Source: Lachnospiraceae bacterium (GTDB lineage: Bacteria > Bacillota_A > Clostridia > Lachnospirales > Lachnospiraceae). Taken from it: a stretch of 35,638 nt of DNA. The stretch lies in NCBI GenBank assembly GCA_021770615.1, contig JAETQR010000039.1, forward strand, positions 1-35,638, read 5' to 3'. The notes below the pieces were generated by a model that was given only the letters and a program-made list of their open reading frames with translations, ran no database searches and had not been told where the DNA came from. Of the stretch, positions 15,961 through 23,550 are shown in pieces; position 1 is the first letter of the stretch; each line of letters starts with the position of its first letter. The position numbers and the translations under genes are program-made.

Positions 15961-16686
15961 CTAATAAACCGTAAACGATAAAAACTCCCCGCCGCACTTC
16001 TGGGACAGATAGTACTCCGCCACCACAACATCTTCCGGTACATCAATATCGATTCCGTGTTCTTTGGAAAGTACATACCCCATAACATTATTTTCAAATT
16101 TTGTTTTCTCACTTAATTCCGACATACTGTTTATAAAGATCGCTCCGTTGACCTTATAATATTTCTTTGATCCGGATTCCGTTCCGTCTCCATCCTCTCC
16201 CAACATTTTTTGCAGTTCATTTTCATCATTAAACTTCCGCATCATCTTTGGGTGCTCCGATACTTCCGAAATCGAAAGCAGTGATTTTTCGCCTTTCCGC
16301 ATATAATATTCAAGCGCCTTCTGCAGATCCTCTGAAGTCCGGAGCGGACTCGTGGGCTGAAGGAGAACGATAATATCATAACGCTCCGCCTTCCTCTCAT
16401 AAAACTCGATCGCATGCATCACAACATCGATCAGCTCTGCATCATCCACCGCCAGCTCATCCGGACGGAGAAATGGCACGACCGCACCTGCCTTCATGGA
16501 AATTTCCGCAATCTCCTCGTCATCTGTTGAGACGATCACTTTATCTATGTAGTCACATTCCCTGGCAGCCTCGATCGTATAATTTATCATGGGCTTTCCC
16601 GAAACAGCTTTTATATTTTTTTTCGGGATACCTTTACTCCCGCCGCGGGCAGGTATAATTGCAAGAACCTTTTTATTTTCAATCAT
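15961..16686 (-). CDS. Acylneuraminate/nonulosonate cytidylyltransferase-like
   Basis: Member of the CMP-sialic acid synthetase (NeuA/PseF/LegF) family, which activates nine-carbon acidic sugars as CMP derivatives. IIPARGGSKGIPKKNI (10-25) is the CTP-binding signature. VIVSTDDEEIAEI, LLQPTSPLR, and the C-terminal GIDIDVPEDV complete the pattern. At 241 aa it is a single-domain form. The start at 16686 follows GGAGGAAGG. It is unusual that no neuB, neuC or pse/leg genes are nearby. The next gene, 88 bases downstream, is the large surface protein, so glycosylation of that protein is a tempting but unproven link. Specificity for sialic, legionaminic or pseudaminic acid cannot be read from sequence. 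Confidence 0.88.
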   Translation of the reverse strand: MIENKKVLAIIPARGGSKGIPKKNIKAVSGKPMINYTIEAARECDYIDKVIVSTDDEEIAEISMKAGAVVPFLRPDELAVDDAELIDVVMHAIEFYERKAERYDIIVLLQPTSPLRTSEDLQKALEYYMRKGEKSLLSISEVSEHPKMMRKFNDENELQKMLGEDGDGTESGSKKYYKVNGAIFINSMSELSEKTKFENNVMGYVLSKEHGIDIDVPEDVVVAEYYLSQKCGGEFLSFTVY

Positions 16687-16731
16687 AACCTTCCTCCAAT
16701 GCCACATGGTTTTTCCTAGCTATATTGTTTT

Positions 16732-16760
16732 ATTATACACCATTTTCCATTATTTTTCTA
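16732..16760 (-). promoter_or_regulatory. Candidate promoter of the cytidylyltransferase gene
   Basis: Minus-strand TAGAAA-17-TATAAT; the -10 (16732-16737) is perfect and the -35 matches four of six. It is back-to-back with the rightward promoter at 16762-16790. Confidence 0.55.
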
Positions 16761-16761
16761 C

Positions 16762-16790
16762 TTTACTTTTTGATTTTTTTTTAATATAAT
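16762..16790 (+). promoter_or_regulatory. Candidate promoter of the PepSY gene
   Basis: TTTACT (16762-16767) and TATAAT (16785-16790) with a 17-base spacer containing a T-tract, about 45 bases before the start codon. Confidence 0.6.
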
Positions 16791-16833
16791 GAGCTCGAAA
16801 ACAAATTTCGTTCACAGAAAGGATGCGTATACT

Positions 16834-17565
16834 ATGAAAAAAAACATATTTCGTTCTTTAGGTGTATTTATGATCGCATTATCAGCTGTACTCACTTCCG
16901 GGGGCCACGAAACGAATGCAAAGGCAGCTATGAGTCTTCATCAGGCAAAAAATGCGGCACAAAAAAAAGTCCCGTCTTCCTATATAAAAAAGGTTGAGAC
17001 CGATACGGAACAAGGTGTGGCTGTATATGAAATCGAACTTATCAAAAAAACAAAAGAATATAACTTAAAATACCGTTCTTCCGACGGGAAACTCATCGAA
17101 TACGAATGGGAACTTCCAAATACCAGCTATTCGATCCAGAACCGGAAAAATCTTTCCAAAGCAAGCATCAAGTCAAAAGCACGTAAGGCAGTAAAGGGGG
17201 CCAGCGTTACCTCTGTCCGCCTTTCTATTGATGACGGTCTTTCCGAATATAAAGTAGTTCTCAAAAAAGGAAACCGTCAGTATAAATTACTGTACAACGC
17301 CAAAAATGGCAAGCTTCTTGAATATGAATGGAAACTTACTGCCTCAAATTCCGGTTCTTCCAGCAAATATATCGGTTCATCAAAAGCTCAGAGCATTGCG
17401 TTGAAAAAAGTACCGGGCGCCACTGTCATAAAGGCTGAATTTGACAACGATGACGGCATCCCGGTTTATGAGATCGAACTGCGAAAGGGCGTCTACGAGT
17501 ATGATATAAAAATCGATGCCAGATCCGGAAACATTCTGGAATACGAAAAGGACATTGACGACTGA
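16834..17565 (+). CDS. Secreted protein with three PepSY-type repeats
   Basis: A 243-aa exported protein. The start at 16834 follows AGAAAGGA and opens a signal peptide ending near NAKAAMS; no Cys is present, so it is not a lipoprotein. Three tandem ~60-residue PepSY-like units follow (about 31-90, 105-160 and 180-240). Each has a helix with AxxIALKKxPGA-type sequence and two strands ending D-G-K-L/I-L-E-Y-E. PepSY domains are found in peptidase propeptides and are thought to inhibit peptidases; isolated multi-PepSY proteins have no settled function. It converges on spoVAC with only six bases between stop codons. Confidence 0.85.
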   Translation: MKKNIFRSLGVFMIALSAVLTSGGHETNAKAAMSLHQAKNAAQKKVPSSYIKKVETDTEQGVAVYEIELIKKTKEYNLKYRSSDGKLIEYEWELPNTSYSIQNRKNLSKASIKSKARKAVKGASVTSVRLSIDDGLSEYKVVLKKGNRQYKLLYNAKNGKLLEYEWKLTASNSGSSSKYIGSSKAQSIALKKVPGATVIKAEFDNDDGIPVYEIELRKGVYEYDIKIDARSGNILEYEKDIDD

Positions 17566-17571
17566 CGTCTG

Positions 17572-18072
17572 TCAAAACCATCCAAGCAGTGTTCCGATCC
17601 AATAGATCAGTCCCAGAACCCAGCTTGTTACGACACCATATAAGATGACCGGTCCGGCGATCGTAAATATTTTACAGCCGACACCGAACACCCAGCCCTC
17701 TTTCTTGAATTCGATCGCCGGAGCCGCCACACTGTTGGCAAATCCGGTGATCGGTACAAGAGTACCGGCGCCTGCAAAATTTGCAATCTTAGGATAAATA
17801 TTCAGTCCGGTCAGCACCACGCTGATCAGGATCAGCGAAAGAGTATTATAAAGAGCCGCTGTCTCTTTGTCCATTCCCAGATACATATACAGATTGATCA
17901 GTGCCTGCCCGAGTACACAGATGAGCCCGCCGACAAAAAATGCTTTGCACAGATTGATCATCCAACTGACTTTCGGCGTATTCTCATCGACGTAATCATT
18001 GTATTTATCATCTCTCTCTTCCGGAACACTCTCAAATATCACATCTTTAATGTCTGTCCTGTCATTATTCAT
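17572..18072 (-). CDS. spoVAC: Stage V sporulation protein AC
   Basis: Inner spore membrane protein of the SpoVA channel, which moves dipicolinic acid into the forespore and out at germination. SpoVAC is regarded as its mechanosensitive part. The 166 residues match the family: an acidic N-terminus, then V-S-W-M-I-N-L-C-K-A-F-F-V-G-G-L-I-C, the conserved GAGTLVPITGFANSV (102-116), APAIEFKKEG, and a hydrophobic C-terminal pair. About five membrane spans. The start at 18072 follows GGAGGAAG. It is third in the spoVAA-AB-AC operon; spoVAD and spoVAE are not next to it. Confidence 0.95.
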   Translation of the reverse strand: MNNDRTDIKDVIFESVPEERDDKYNDYVDENTPKVSWMINLCKAFFVGGLICVLGQALINLYMYLGMDKETAALYNTLSLILISVVLTGLNIYPKIANFAGAGTLVPITGFANSVAAPAIEFKKEGWVFGVGCKIFTIAGPVILYGVVTSWVLGLIYWIGTLLGWF

Positions 18073-18116
18073 AATCTTCCTCCATTTCTATACTGCACAA
18101 ACTTTTCCGCATCTGC

Positions 18117-18527
18117 TTAAAAAAAGTACTGAAAAATTGTTCCTACAAGTTTTCCAAGCGCAAATGCGATCAGCACCACCGGAAGCCCCTGTCTCATCCT
18201 GAGTCGTTTTACAAATATAGGAATGACCCGCAAGCTTTCTGCCAGCGCCATCGAAAGACATCCGACAAATACACCCGAGCACAATCCGAAAACTGACATC
18301 CCTGCATAAGTTACAGGGAACCGGTCTGCAAAAAGAATCAATGCATTTCCAAAGGTTCCTCCCAGTATGATCGCATTTTCAAATCCATACAGATGCCTGG
18401 CTGTCCCTGTCCGGTGGGCAAGCCTAGGTATCACGTCCAGCATCGTTATAAACGCAAATACCCCCGCCGACACTGTTATACCGAAACTAAGTCCAAAAAA
18501 TCCAAGCAGGATATTTTTAATTAACAT
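18117..18527 (-). CDS. spoVAB: Stage V sporulation protein AB
   Basis: A 136-aa membrane protein required with SpoVAA for dipicolinate handling in spores. Four or five hydrophobic spans are visible. The family stretch AGVFAFITMLDVIPRLAHRT and the small-residue-rich FGLCSGVFVGCLSMALAE are present. Its start overlaps the spoVAA end by 11 bases, so the two are translationally coupled. It lies 44 bases before spoVAC. Confidence 0.92.
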   Translation of the reverse strand: MLIKNILLGFFGLSFGITVSAGVFAFITMLDVIPRLAHRTGTARHLYGFENAIILGGTFGNALILFADRFPVTYAGMSVFGLCSGVFVGCLSMALAESLRVIPIFVKRLRMRQGLPVVLIAFALGKLVGTIFQYFF

Positions 18528-19143
18528 CGATCGTCTTCCCCTCCCTGGATGACGTTTTTATCATCGCCTTATTCATCTGTTCTTCATAAGTCCGCATCTC
18601 AACCTGAATCGGCGTCGGATCGTTTTTGATATCCCTTTTCTTAAAATGATTATAAAAAACGAGGATCCCGATCGGAAGCCCGACAGCGTAAGAAAGTTCC
18701 AGGATCGAGCCATCCGTATGCAGATTTCCGGTTATCATATGGTATATTTTATCAAAGACCCCGGAAACATTCACATCTTCATTAAATGTCATCATCGTAA
18801 AAGCCGACCCAAAAAATATAACTGCTGCCACCAGCACGACCTTCGTATACTCCCACGCTTTCGCGGGAGTCTTTTCTCCTTCATACTCGACGATAAAATC
18901 CTTCTCTCCCAGATTTTCTATTGTCACATTCGGATACGCTTTGTGGATGGCTTCATATACTTTCGTGACGGTGAACATCGTGAGCTTCTGTCCGTCCTTC
19001 GGAATCGTATAAAATGGCTGTTTTTCCAGATTCTGCACCATCGTCTTATTGACACTGTACAGAACTGCCACATCCTTTATCGTCAGATCCCGTTTTGAAA
19101 CCGGCACATTCTGTTCCACTTTCACATAAAGAATATCTTCCAT
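18517..19143 (-). CDS. spoVAA: Stage V sporulation protein AA
   Basis: A 208-aa protein with a soluble N-terminal domain (~1-95; VPVSKRDLTIKDVAVLYS ... KQPFYTIPKDGQK) and two C-terminal membrane segments (about 100-120 and 143-163). This is the architecture of SpoVAA. The start at 19143 is preferred because AAGGAATGG precedes it; the in-frame GTG at 19164 lacks a site. It heads the operon. I could not identify a convincing sigma-G promoter upstream. The upstream region contains a large palindrome. Confidence 0.93.
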   Translation of the reverse strand: MEDILYVKVEQNVPVSKRDLTIKDVAVLYSVNKTMVQNLEKQPFYTIPKDGQKLTMFTVTKVYEAIHKAYPNVTIENLGEKDFIVEYEGEKTPAKAWEYTKVVLVAAVIFFGSAFTMMTFNEDVNVSGVFDKIYHMITGNLHTDGSILELSYAVGLPIGILVFYNHFKKRDIKNDPTPIQVEMRTYEEQMNKAMIKTSSREGKTIDVN

Positions 19144-19246
19144 AAAATATCCATTCCTTTCCACCCGGTTGATTGATTTTTATTATTTGTTCCCGTCCGA
19201 TCTGTTTTTTATGCACCATCACAAAGTAAAATCAAACGAATATATT

Positions 19247-19504
19247 ATTTTATAAAGATGCCGGGGTCAAAAGCCCTTTGTTTTTTCATGTATTGGCAAT
19301 ATGCACAAAAAACAATATCCTCGCAGCCGGATGCACGAACCATTCCACAGAGCCTCAAACATAGGAATCGTGTTCAGCAAAGGCTTCCACGATTCCCTGA
19401 GTCTCAGTTTCATCGTGCATAATGCTACTCATCTTATTGTTTTTTGTGCATATTGCCAGAATCTTTGATAAAAAAGGGCTTTTGCCCCCGGCATCTTATA
19501 AAAT
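19247..19504. repeat. Palindromic intergenic element, copy A (258 bp)
   Basis: A long imperfect palindrome. The outermost arms (19247-~19275 and ~19475-19504) carry ATGCCGGGG / CCCCGGCAT. The next arm, 19295-19317, pairs perfectly over 23 bp with 19435-19457. The core (about 19328-19420) folds back further, with CGATTCC/GGAATCG next to the apex. Read on the minus strand, 19295-19457 aligns with 31089-31252. The core differs at roughly 12 of 98 positions, but the arms differ much more while staying self-complementary. The element fills the spoVAA/amidase gap and ends 21 bases before the amidase ATG. No protein is encoded. Confidence 0.8.
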
Positions 19505-19524
19505 CATCATGGAGGAAAATAAAT

Positions 19525-20097
19525 ATGGCGATCAAAATTTTTGTCGACCAGGGACACAATCCCTACGGTTTCAATGCCGGAGCAGAAGGCTTTGGCGCCA
19601 GGGAGCAGGATATCACATATATCGTCGGTGCTTATCTGGCTGATATCCTCGCATCTGACTACCGGTTTGAGGTGGCGACTTCAAGGCAGACCCCTGACGA
19701 GGTCCTTGGCTATGACACGAACTCAAGCCTCCGGGAACGGGTAGATATGGCTAACACATGGGGGGCAGATTATTTCATCAGCATCCACGTAAACGCCAAC
19801 GTAAATCCTGCTGTTAACGGCACCGAATCCTATGTATATGCAGAGGGAAGTCCTTCCTACTATCTGGGAGAAGACATCGTCCGGGAGATCGTACGCCGTG
19901 TGGGCACAAAAAATAACGGCACTTATGTAAGGCCGTCATTGTATGTCCTGCGGAGGACGCAGATGCCTGCCGTCCTCGTCGAACTCGCTTATATTTCAAA
20001 TTATGAAGATTTTGTACTGCTCACCACGATGCAGTATCAGTTTGCCTATGGAATCTACGTCGGACTCCTGAACTACCTTGGACTCCCCCAGCTGTAA
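19525..20097 (+). CDS. N-acetylmuramoyl-L-alanine amidase (Amidase_3), signal-less
   Basis: A zinc amidase that cuts the bond between muramic acid and the stem peptide. The 190 residues form one Amidase_3 domain. DQGHNP (8-13) gives the first His ligand. SIHVNA near residue 92 gives another, and VELAYISN near 158 gives the catalytic Glu. LREREDMAN-like SSLRERVDMAN is also typical. The start at 19525 follows GGAGG. There is no signal peptide and no cell-wall-binding repeat, as in mother-cell lysis enzymes of the CwlC type. Divergence from spoVA fits a sporulation role, but that is inference. Confidence 0.92.
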   Translation: MAIKIFVDQGHNPYGFNAGAEGFGAREQDITYIVGAYLADILASDYRFEVATSRQTPDEVLGYDTNSSLRERVDMANTWGADYFISIHVNANVNPAVNGTESYVYAEGSPSYYLGEDIVREIVRRVGTKNNGTYVRPSLYVLRRTQMPAVLVELAYISNYEDFVLLTTMQYQFAYGIYVGLLNYLGLPQL

Positions 20098-20119
20098 GCA
20101 GGAAAAACCATAGCAGGCT

Positions 20120-20974
20120 TCAGACAGGTGTAGCTCCGCTGATGCCAAAATACAAAAGTACGATGATCCCGAGCACGATCCTGTAATATCCAAACACTTT
20201 AAAATCATGCCGGCGGATATAGCCCATCAGAAACTTGATCACAAACAACGAAACGATAAATGCCACGATCATCCCCACGAGGAGCGTCGTAATCTCCATC
20301 GGCCCATAGCTCAATCCATCCATCACGCTCTTTATGATCTTTAAAAGGCTTGCACCAAACATAACCGGTATCGCAAGATAAAAGGTAAACTCGGCAGCTA
20401 CCCCTCTTGACACACCGATGATAAGCGCCCCGACGATCGTCGCACCAGAACGGGAAGTACCCGGAATTACTGCTGCCAGCAGCTGGAATACACCAATGAT
20501 AAGCGCCGTCTGGTATGTAAGGTCATGAACCTTCGTGATAACAGGCCTTCTTCCTTTATTCCAATTCTCGACAAGGATAAACAGGACGCCGTATATAATG
20601 AGCGCTCCTGCCACAACAATCTGATTATAAAACATCTCGTCGATCACATCATCAAACAATATTCCAACGACTGCTGCCGGAAGGCAGGCCACGATGATCT
20701 TAAACCACATCTGCATAATATCCATTTTCACAAAAGAGCCGCCCTTTTCCGGCCGCAGATCAAACGGAAATATTTTTTTCCAGAACAAAAGTACAACAGC
20801 CATGATCGCCCCAAGCTGTACGACCACCAGAAACATTTCTGAAAATTTATCATTTGAAAAATTCAAAAACTGGTTCACTAAGATCATATGTCCAGTACTG
20901 CTCACCGGAAGCCACTCGGTGATCCCCTCGACGATTCCCAGTATCACCGATACAAATATGTCAAATATTCCCAT
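20120..20974 (-). CDS. uppP: Undecaprenyl-diphosphatase
   Basis: A multi-pass membrane enzyme that recycles undecaprenyl pyrophosphate to the monophosphate carrier used in peptidoglycan synthesis (BacA/UppP family). Both signatures are present: EGITEWLPVSSTGH at 16-29, and PGTSRSGAT near residue 168. About eight membrane spans in 284 aa is normal. The start at 20974 follows GAGAGGAT. The longer reading to 21034 lacks a site. It is divergent from the lipid operon and convergent with the amidase. Confidence 0.96.
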   Translation of the reverse strand: MGIFDIFVSVILGIVEGITEWLPVSSTGHMILVNQFLNFSNDKFSEMFLVVVQLGAIMAVVLLFWKKIFPFDLRPEKGGSFVKMDIMQMWFKIIVACLPAAVVGILFDDVIDEMFYNQIVVAGALIIYGVLFILVENWNKGRRPVITKVHDLTYQTALIIGVFQLLAAVIPGTSRSGATIVGALIIGVSRGVAAEFTFYLAIPVMFGASLLKIIKSVMDGLSYGPMEITTLLVGMIVAFIVSLFVIKFLMGYIRRHDFKVFGYYRIVLGIIVLLYFGISGATPV

Positions 20975-21060
20975 GATTTTATCCTCTCTTCCCTTTCCTC
21001 TGTCCGAAACCACGATTCCTGACAGGCTTGACATTTACTCATCCACCTGATGCATGAACA

Positions 21061-21089
21061 TTATTCTAGCATAATTCCCCTTTCAAAAC
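21061..21089 (-). promoter_or_regulatory. Promoter of uppP
   Basis: Minus-strand TTGTTT (21084-21089) and TAGAAT (21061-21066) with a 17-base spacer and an extended -10 TG. Confidence 0.65.
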
Positions 21090-21106
21090 AAGATATTATA
21101 ATATTT

Positions 21107-21135
21107 AATTGCAAAAAAGACTTCTTTATAGTAAA
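21107..21135 (+). promoter_or_regulatory. Promoter of the PAP2-pssA-psd operon
   Basis: TTGCAA (21107-21112) and TAAAAT (21130-21135) with a 17-base spacer, about 30 bases before the PAP2 start codon. Confidence 0.7.
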
Positions 21136-21164
21136 ATAACTTTGAATTGGAGGGGACACTACAA

Positions 21165-21869
21165 ATGAAGCAATGGATCAAAAAAATCATTCCACTCTGG
21201 GGCATCTTACCACTTTTAAGTGCGTTTGCATTAAACATGATCGTTTACAGCGGTGCTATGAGTATATGTGCCGACTGGAAGCATTATGACTTCACGACTG
21301 CTCTGGACCGGATGGTTCCGTTAGTTCCCGGTTGGATGTATATCTATTTCGGCTGTTATCTTTTCTGGGTAATCAATTATATCATGGTTGCCCGGATCCA
21401 CAGAGATGACCCGTCTGAATTTTACCGGTTTGTAACCACGGACATGATGTCACGTGTCGTGTGCGGCATTTTCTTTTTTTTGCTGCCCACCACAAATATC
21501 CGCCCGGAAGTGACCGGCGATACGTTCGCTCACATGATGCTCCGCTTTTTGTATGCTATCGACGAGCCGGCAAACCTGTTCCCATCCATTCACTGCCTCG
21601 TGAGCTGGATGTGCTACATCGGCATCCGCGGCAACAAACGGGTTCCTGTCTGGTATCGTGGATTTTCCTGCGTTTTTGCCCTGCTGGTCGTCATATCCAC
21701 ACAGACCACGAAACAACACTATCTTGTGGATGCAGTAGCGGGACTCCTCATTGCAGAGATACTTTTTGCCTTGAATAAACGTATACGGGCATATCGGTAT
21801 GTAGAAAATTTCTTCAACCGAATACACCTCAAACTTGGATTTATCAGCAAGGAGAACATCATTGGGTAA
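21165..21869 (+). CDS. PAP2-family membrane phosphatase
   Basis: A 234-aa protein with about six membrane spans and the C-terminal part of the PAP2 signature: FPSIHCLVSW (the PSxH motif) and TKQHYLVDAVAG (the H-x3-D motif). The organisation, with conserved residues only in the last third, resembles the Aur1/inositol-phosphotransferase-like PAP2 branch. The substrate is a lipid phosphate or pyrophosphate. Co-transcription with pssA and psd suggests a phospholipid or lipid-carrier substrate. The start at 21165 follows GGAGGGG. The 3' end overlaps the next gene by eight bases and contains that gene's ribosome site. Confidence 0.85.
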   Translation: MKQWIKKIIPLWGILPLLSAFALNMIVYSGAMSICADWKHYDFTTALDRMVPLVPGWMYIYFGCYLFWVINYIMVARIHRDDPSEFYRFVTTDMMSRVVCGIFFFLLPTTNIRPEVTGDTFAHMMLRFLYAIDEPANLFPSIHCLVSWMCYIGIRGNKRVPVWYRGFSCVFALLVVISTQTTKQHYLVDAVAGLLIAEILFALNKRIRAYRYVENFFNRIHLKLGFISKENIIG

Positions 21870-22914
21870 GTTTAAAAAAAATGTGCTGAATATTTCTTTT
21901 TTATTTGTTCTTTTGGCACTGACACTGTGGCTTATTTTCCGTGATCAGGATCTTGATCCGATCATTGATACATTAAAAAACGTACCGTACCAATATATCA
22001 TAATCGGCCTTATCCTTGTGATACTTTATGTATGTGGAGAATCTGTCATTATAAAATATCTGCTTCACGCAGTAAAAGTAAAAGCACCTCTGATCAACTG
22101 TATCCGTTATTCCTTTGTCGGGTTCTTCTTCAGCTGCATCACCCCTTCTGCCACCGGCGGCCAGCCGGCACAGATTTTTTATATGCAACGCCAGAAGATA
22201 AAAATACCGACTGCCACGATCATTCTCATGCTCGTAACGATCGAGTATAAATTTGTACTTGTCTTTATCGGTCTTGCGCTCGCACTATTTGGACAGGGAC
22301 TGGTTCAGACACTCACTCTGGAAGCACAGTTTTATCTGTATCTTGGTCTCGGATTAAACGTATTTTGTGTCCTGTTCATGAGCCTTCTCGTATTTTTGCC
22401 GGACACCGCCCGTTTCCTGATCGTTAAAGGATTTGTGCTGCTGCAGAAACTGCATATCATGAAAAACAAAAATAACCGCATGGAACGTCTGCAGACCTCC
22501 ATGGATAATTATAAAAATGCATCTATCTTTTTAAAAGAAAACAAACTGGTCATCTTTCATACAACGATCATCACATTTGTACAACGTATACTTTTATTTT
22601 GCGTGACATACGTTGTCTATAGAAGTTTTGGATTAGATACCGTCTCTATCGTGACCATGACGCTTTTGCAGGCAGCGATCTCTGTCTCAGTCGACATGCT
22701 GCCGCTCCCCGGCGGAATGGGCATCAGCGAACGGTTATTTTTACAAATATTTGGTCCTGTCTTTGGCAGCACGGCACTTACGCTGTCCGGCATGCTCATG
22801 AGCCGGGGGATCAGTTATTATATGCTCATTATCATAAGCGGGATCATAACATGTATTACACATATGACAGTCACATCTGAGAAATCAGATGGACCGGAGG
22901 AGGAGAAATCATGA
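21862..22914 (+). CDS. LPG-synthase-type transmembrane (flippase-like) protein, TTG start
   Basis: A 350-aa membrane protein of the lysylphosphatidylglycerol-synthase transmembrane family (UPF0104/AglD-like), without the C-terminal aminoacyltransferase domain of MprF. Eight or more hydrophobic segments are visible. Family motifs include CIRYSFVGFFFSCITPSATGGQPAQ (about 98-122), where S-x-T-P-x-x-x-G-G-x-P is typical, and LPLPGGMGISE near 285. MprF's equivalent half flips lipids across the membrane, so a lipid flippase role is inferred. The TTG at 21862 is preferred because AAGGAG lies seven bases upstream. It overlaps pssA by four bases (ATGA). Confidence 0.86.
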   Translation: MGKFKKNVLNISFLFVLLALTLWLIFRDQDLDPIIDTLKNVPYQYIIIGLILVILYVCGESVIIKYLLHAVKVKAPLINCIRYSFVGFFFSCITPSATGGQPAQIFYMQRQKIKIPTATIILMLVTIEYKFVLVFIGLALALFGQGLVQTLTLEAQFYLYLGLGLNVFCVLFMSLLVFLPDTARFLIVKGFVLLQKLHIMKNKNNRMERLQTSMDNYKNASIFLKENKLVIFHTTIITFVQRILLFCVTYVVYRSFGLDTVSIVTMTLLQAAISVSVDMLPLPGGMGISERLFLQIFGPVFGSTALTLSGMLMSRGISYYMLIIISGIITCITHMTVTSEKSDGPEEEKS

Positions 22915-23531
22915 TTGGATTTTATAATTACTCGGTGATACTTACGTATCTCGGGGTGGCGCTTTCTATTTTCGGAATCACCCAGTCCCTCACAGGAAAT
23001 TATGACATTGCGATTCTTTGTCTCGCACTTGCCGGCGCCTGTGACACGTTTGACGGGAAAGTAGCAAGGAGTATGAAAAACAGAACAAGGGAACAGGAAA
23101 TATTCGGTGTGCAGATCGATTCTCTGTGCGATGCGATCTGTTTTGGCGTCACGCCGGCGATCATCGCATACTCGATGGGATTAAGTAATGCATTTGGTAT
23201 CGCTGTGGAAATCGTCTTCGTATTGTGCGGGGTCATCCGCCTGGCTTATTTTAATGTACTTGAGGAGATCAAACACACCCAGCCGGAAAAAGAAGACCGC
23301 AAGTGCTATCACGGCCTTCCCATTACTTCGATCGCCATTTTATTCCCGATCCTTTATATGTTCCGGCCATTTTCGGAGCAGCTTTTTCTCACTGCTCTGC
23401 CCTTTGCCATGCTTGCCATCGCATTCTTATATATTCTGGATTTTAAGATCAAAAAACCATCGAATGCTATGGTTGCATTCCTGTTGGTCTTTATGGGAAT
23501 TGTTGTACTGAGGATACTTGGAGTATTTTAA
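22911..23531 (+). CDS. pssA: CDP-diacylglycerol-serine O-phosphatidyltransferase
   Basis: Makes phosphatidylserine from CDP-diacylglycerol and serine. The CDP-alcohol phosphotransferase motif is visible: CDTFDGKVAR, then FGVQIDSLCD. The spacing between AR and the next Gly is 12 residues rather than the classical 8, which I associate with a clostridial sub-branch. About six membrane spans in 206 aa. FGVTPA and CGVIRLAYFN also fit. The start overlaps the upstream stop (ATGA) and the gene is followed directly by psd, so the product is probably channelled to phosphatidylethanolamine. Confidence 0.92.
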   Translation: MIGFYNYSVILTYLGVALSIFGITQSLTGNYDIAILCLALAGACDTFDGKVARSMKNRTREQEIFGVQIDSLCDAICFGVTPAIIAYSMGLSNAFGIAVEIVFVLCGVIRLAYFNVLEEIKHTQPEKEDRKCYHGLPITSIAILFPILYMFRPFSEQLFLTALPFAMLAIAFLYILDFKIKKPSNAMVAFLLVFMGIVVLRILGVF

Positions 23532-23550
23532 GAAAGGACTCTCTGCCATC

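Noticed and set aside
19144..19246. Sigma-G or sigma-F promoter for spoVAA
   Set aside because: CATAAA-like strings are present, but no correctly spaced -35 partner could be defended by eye.
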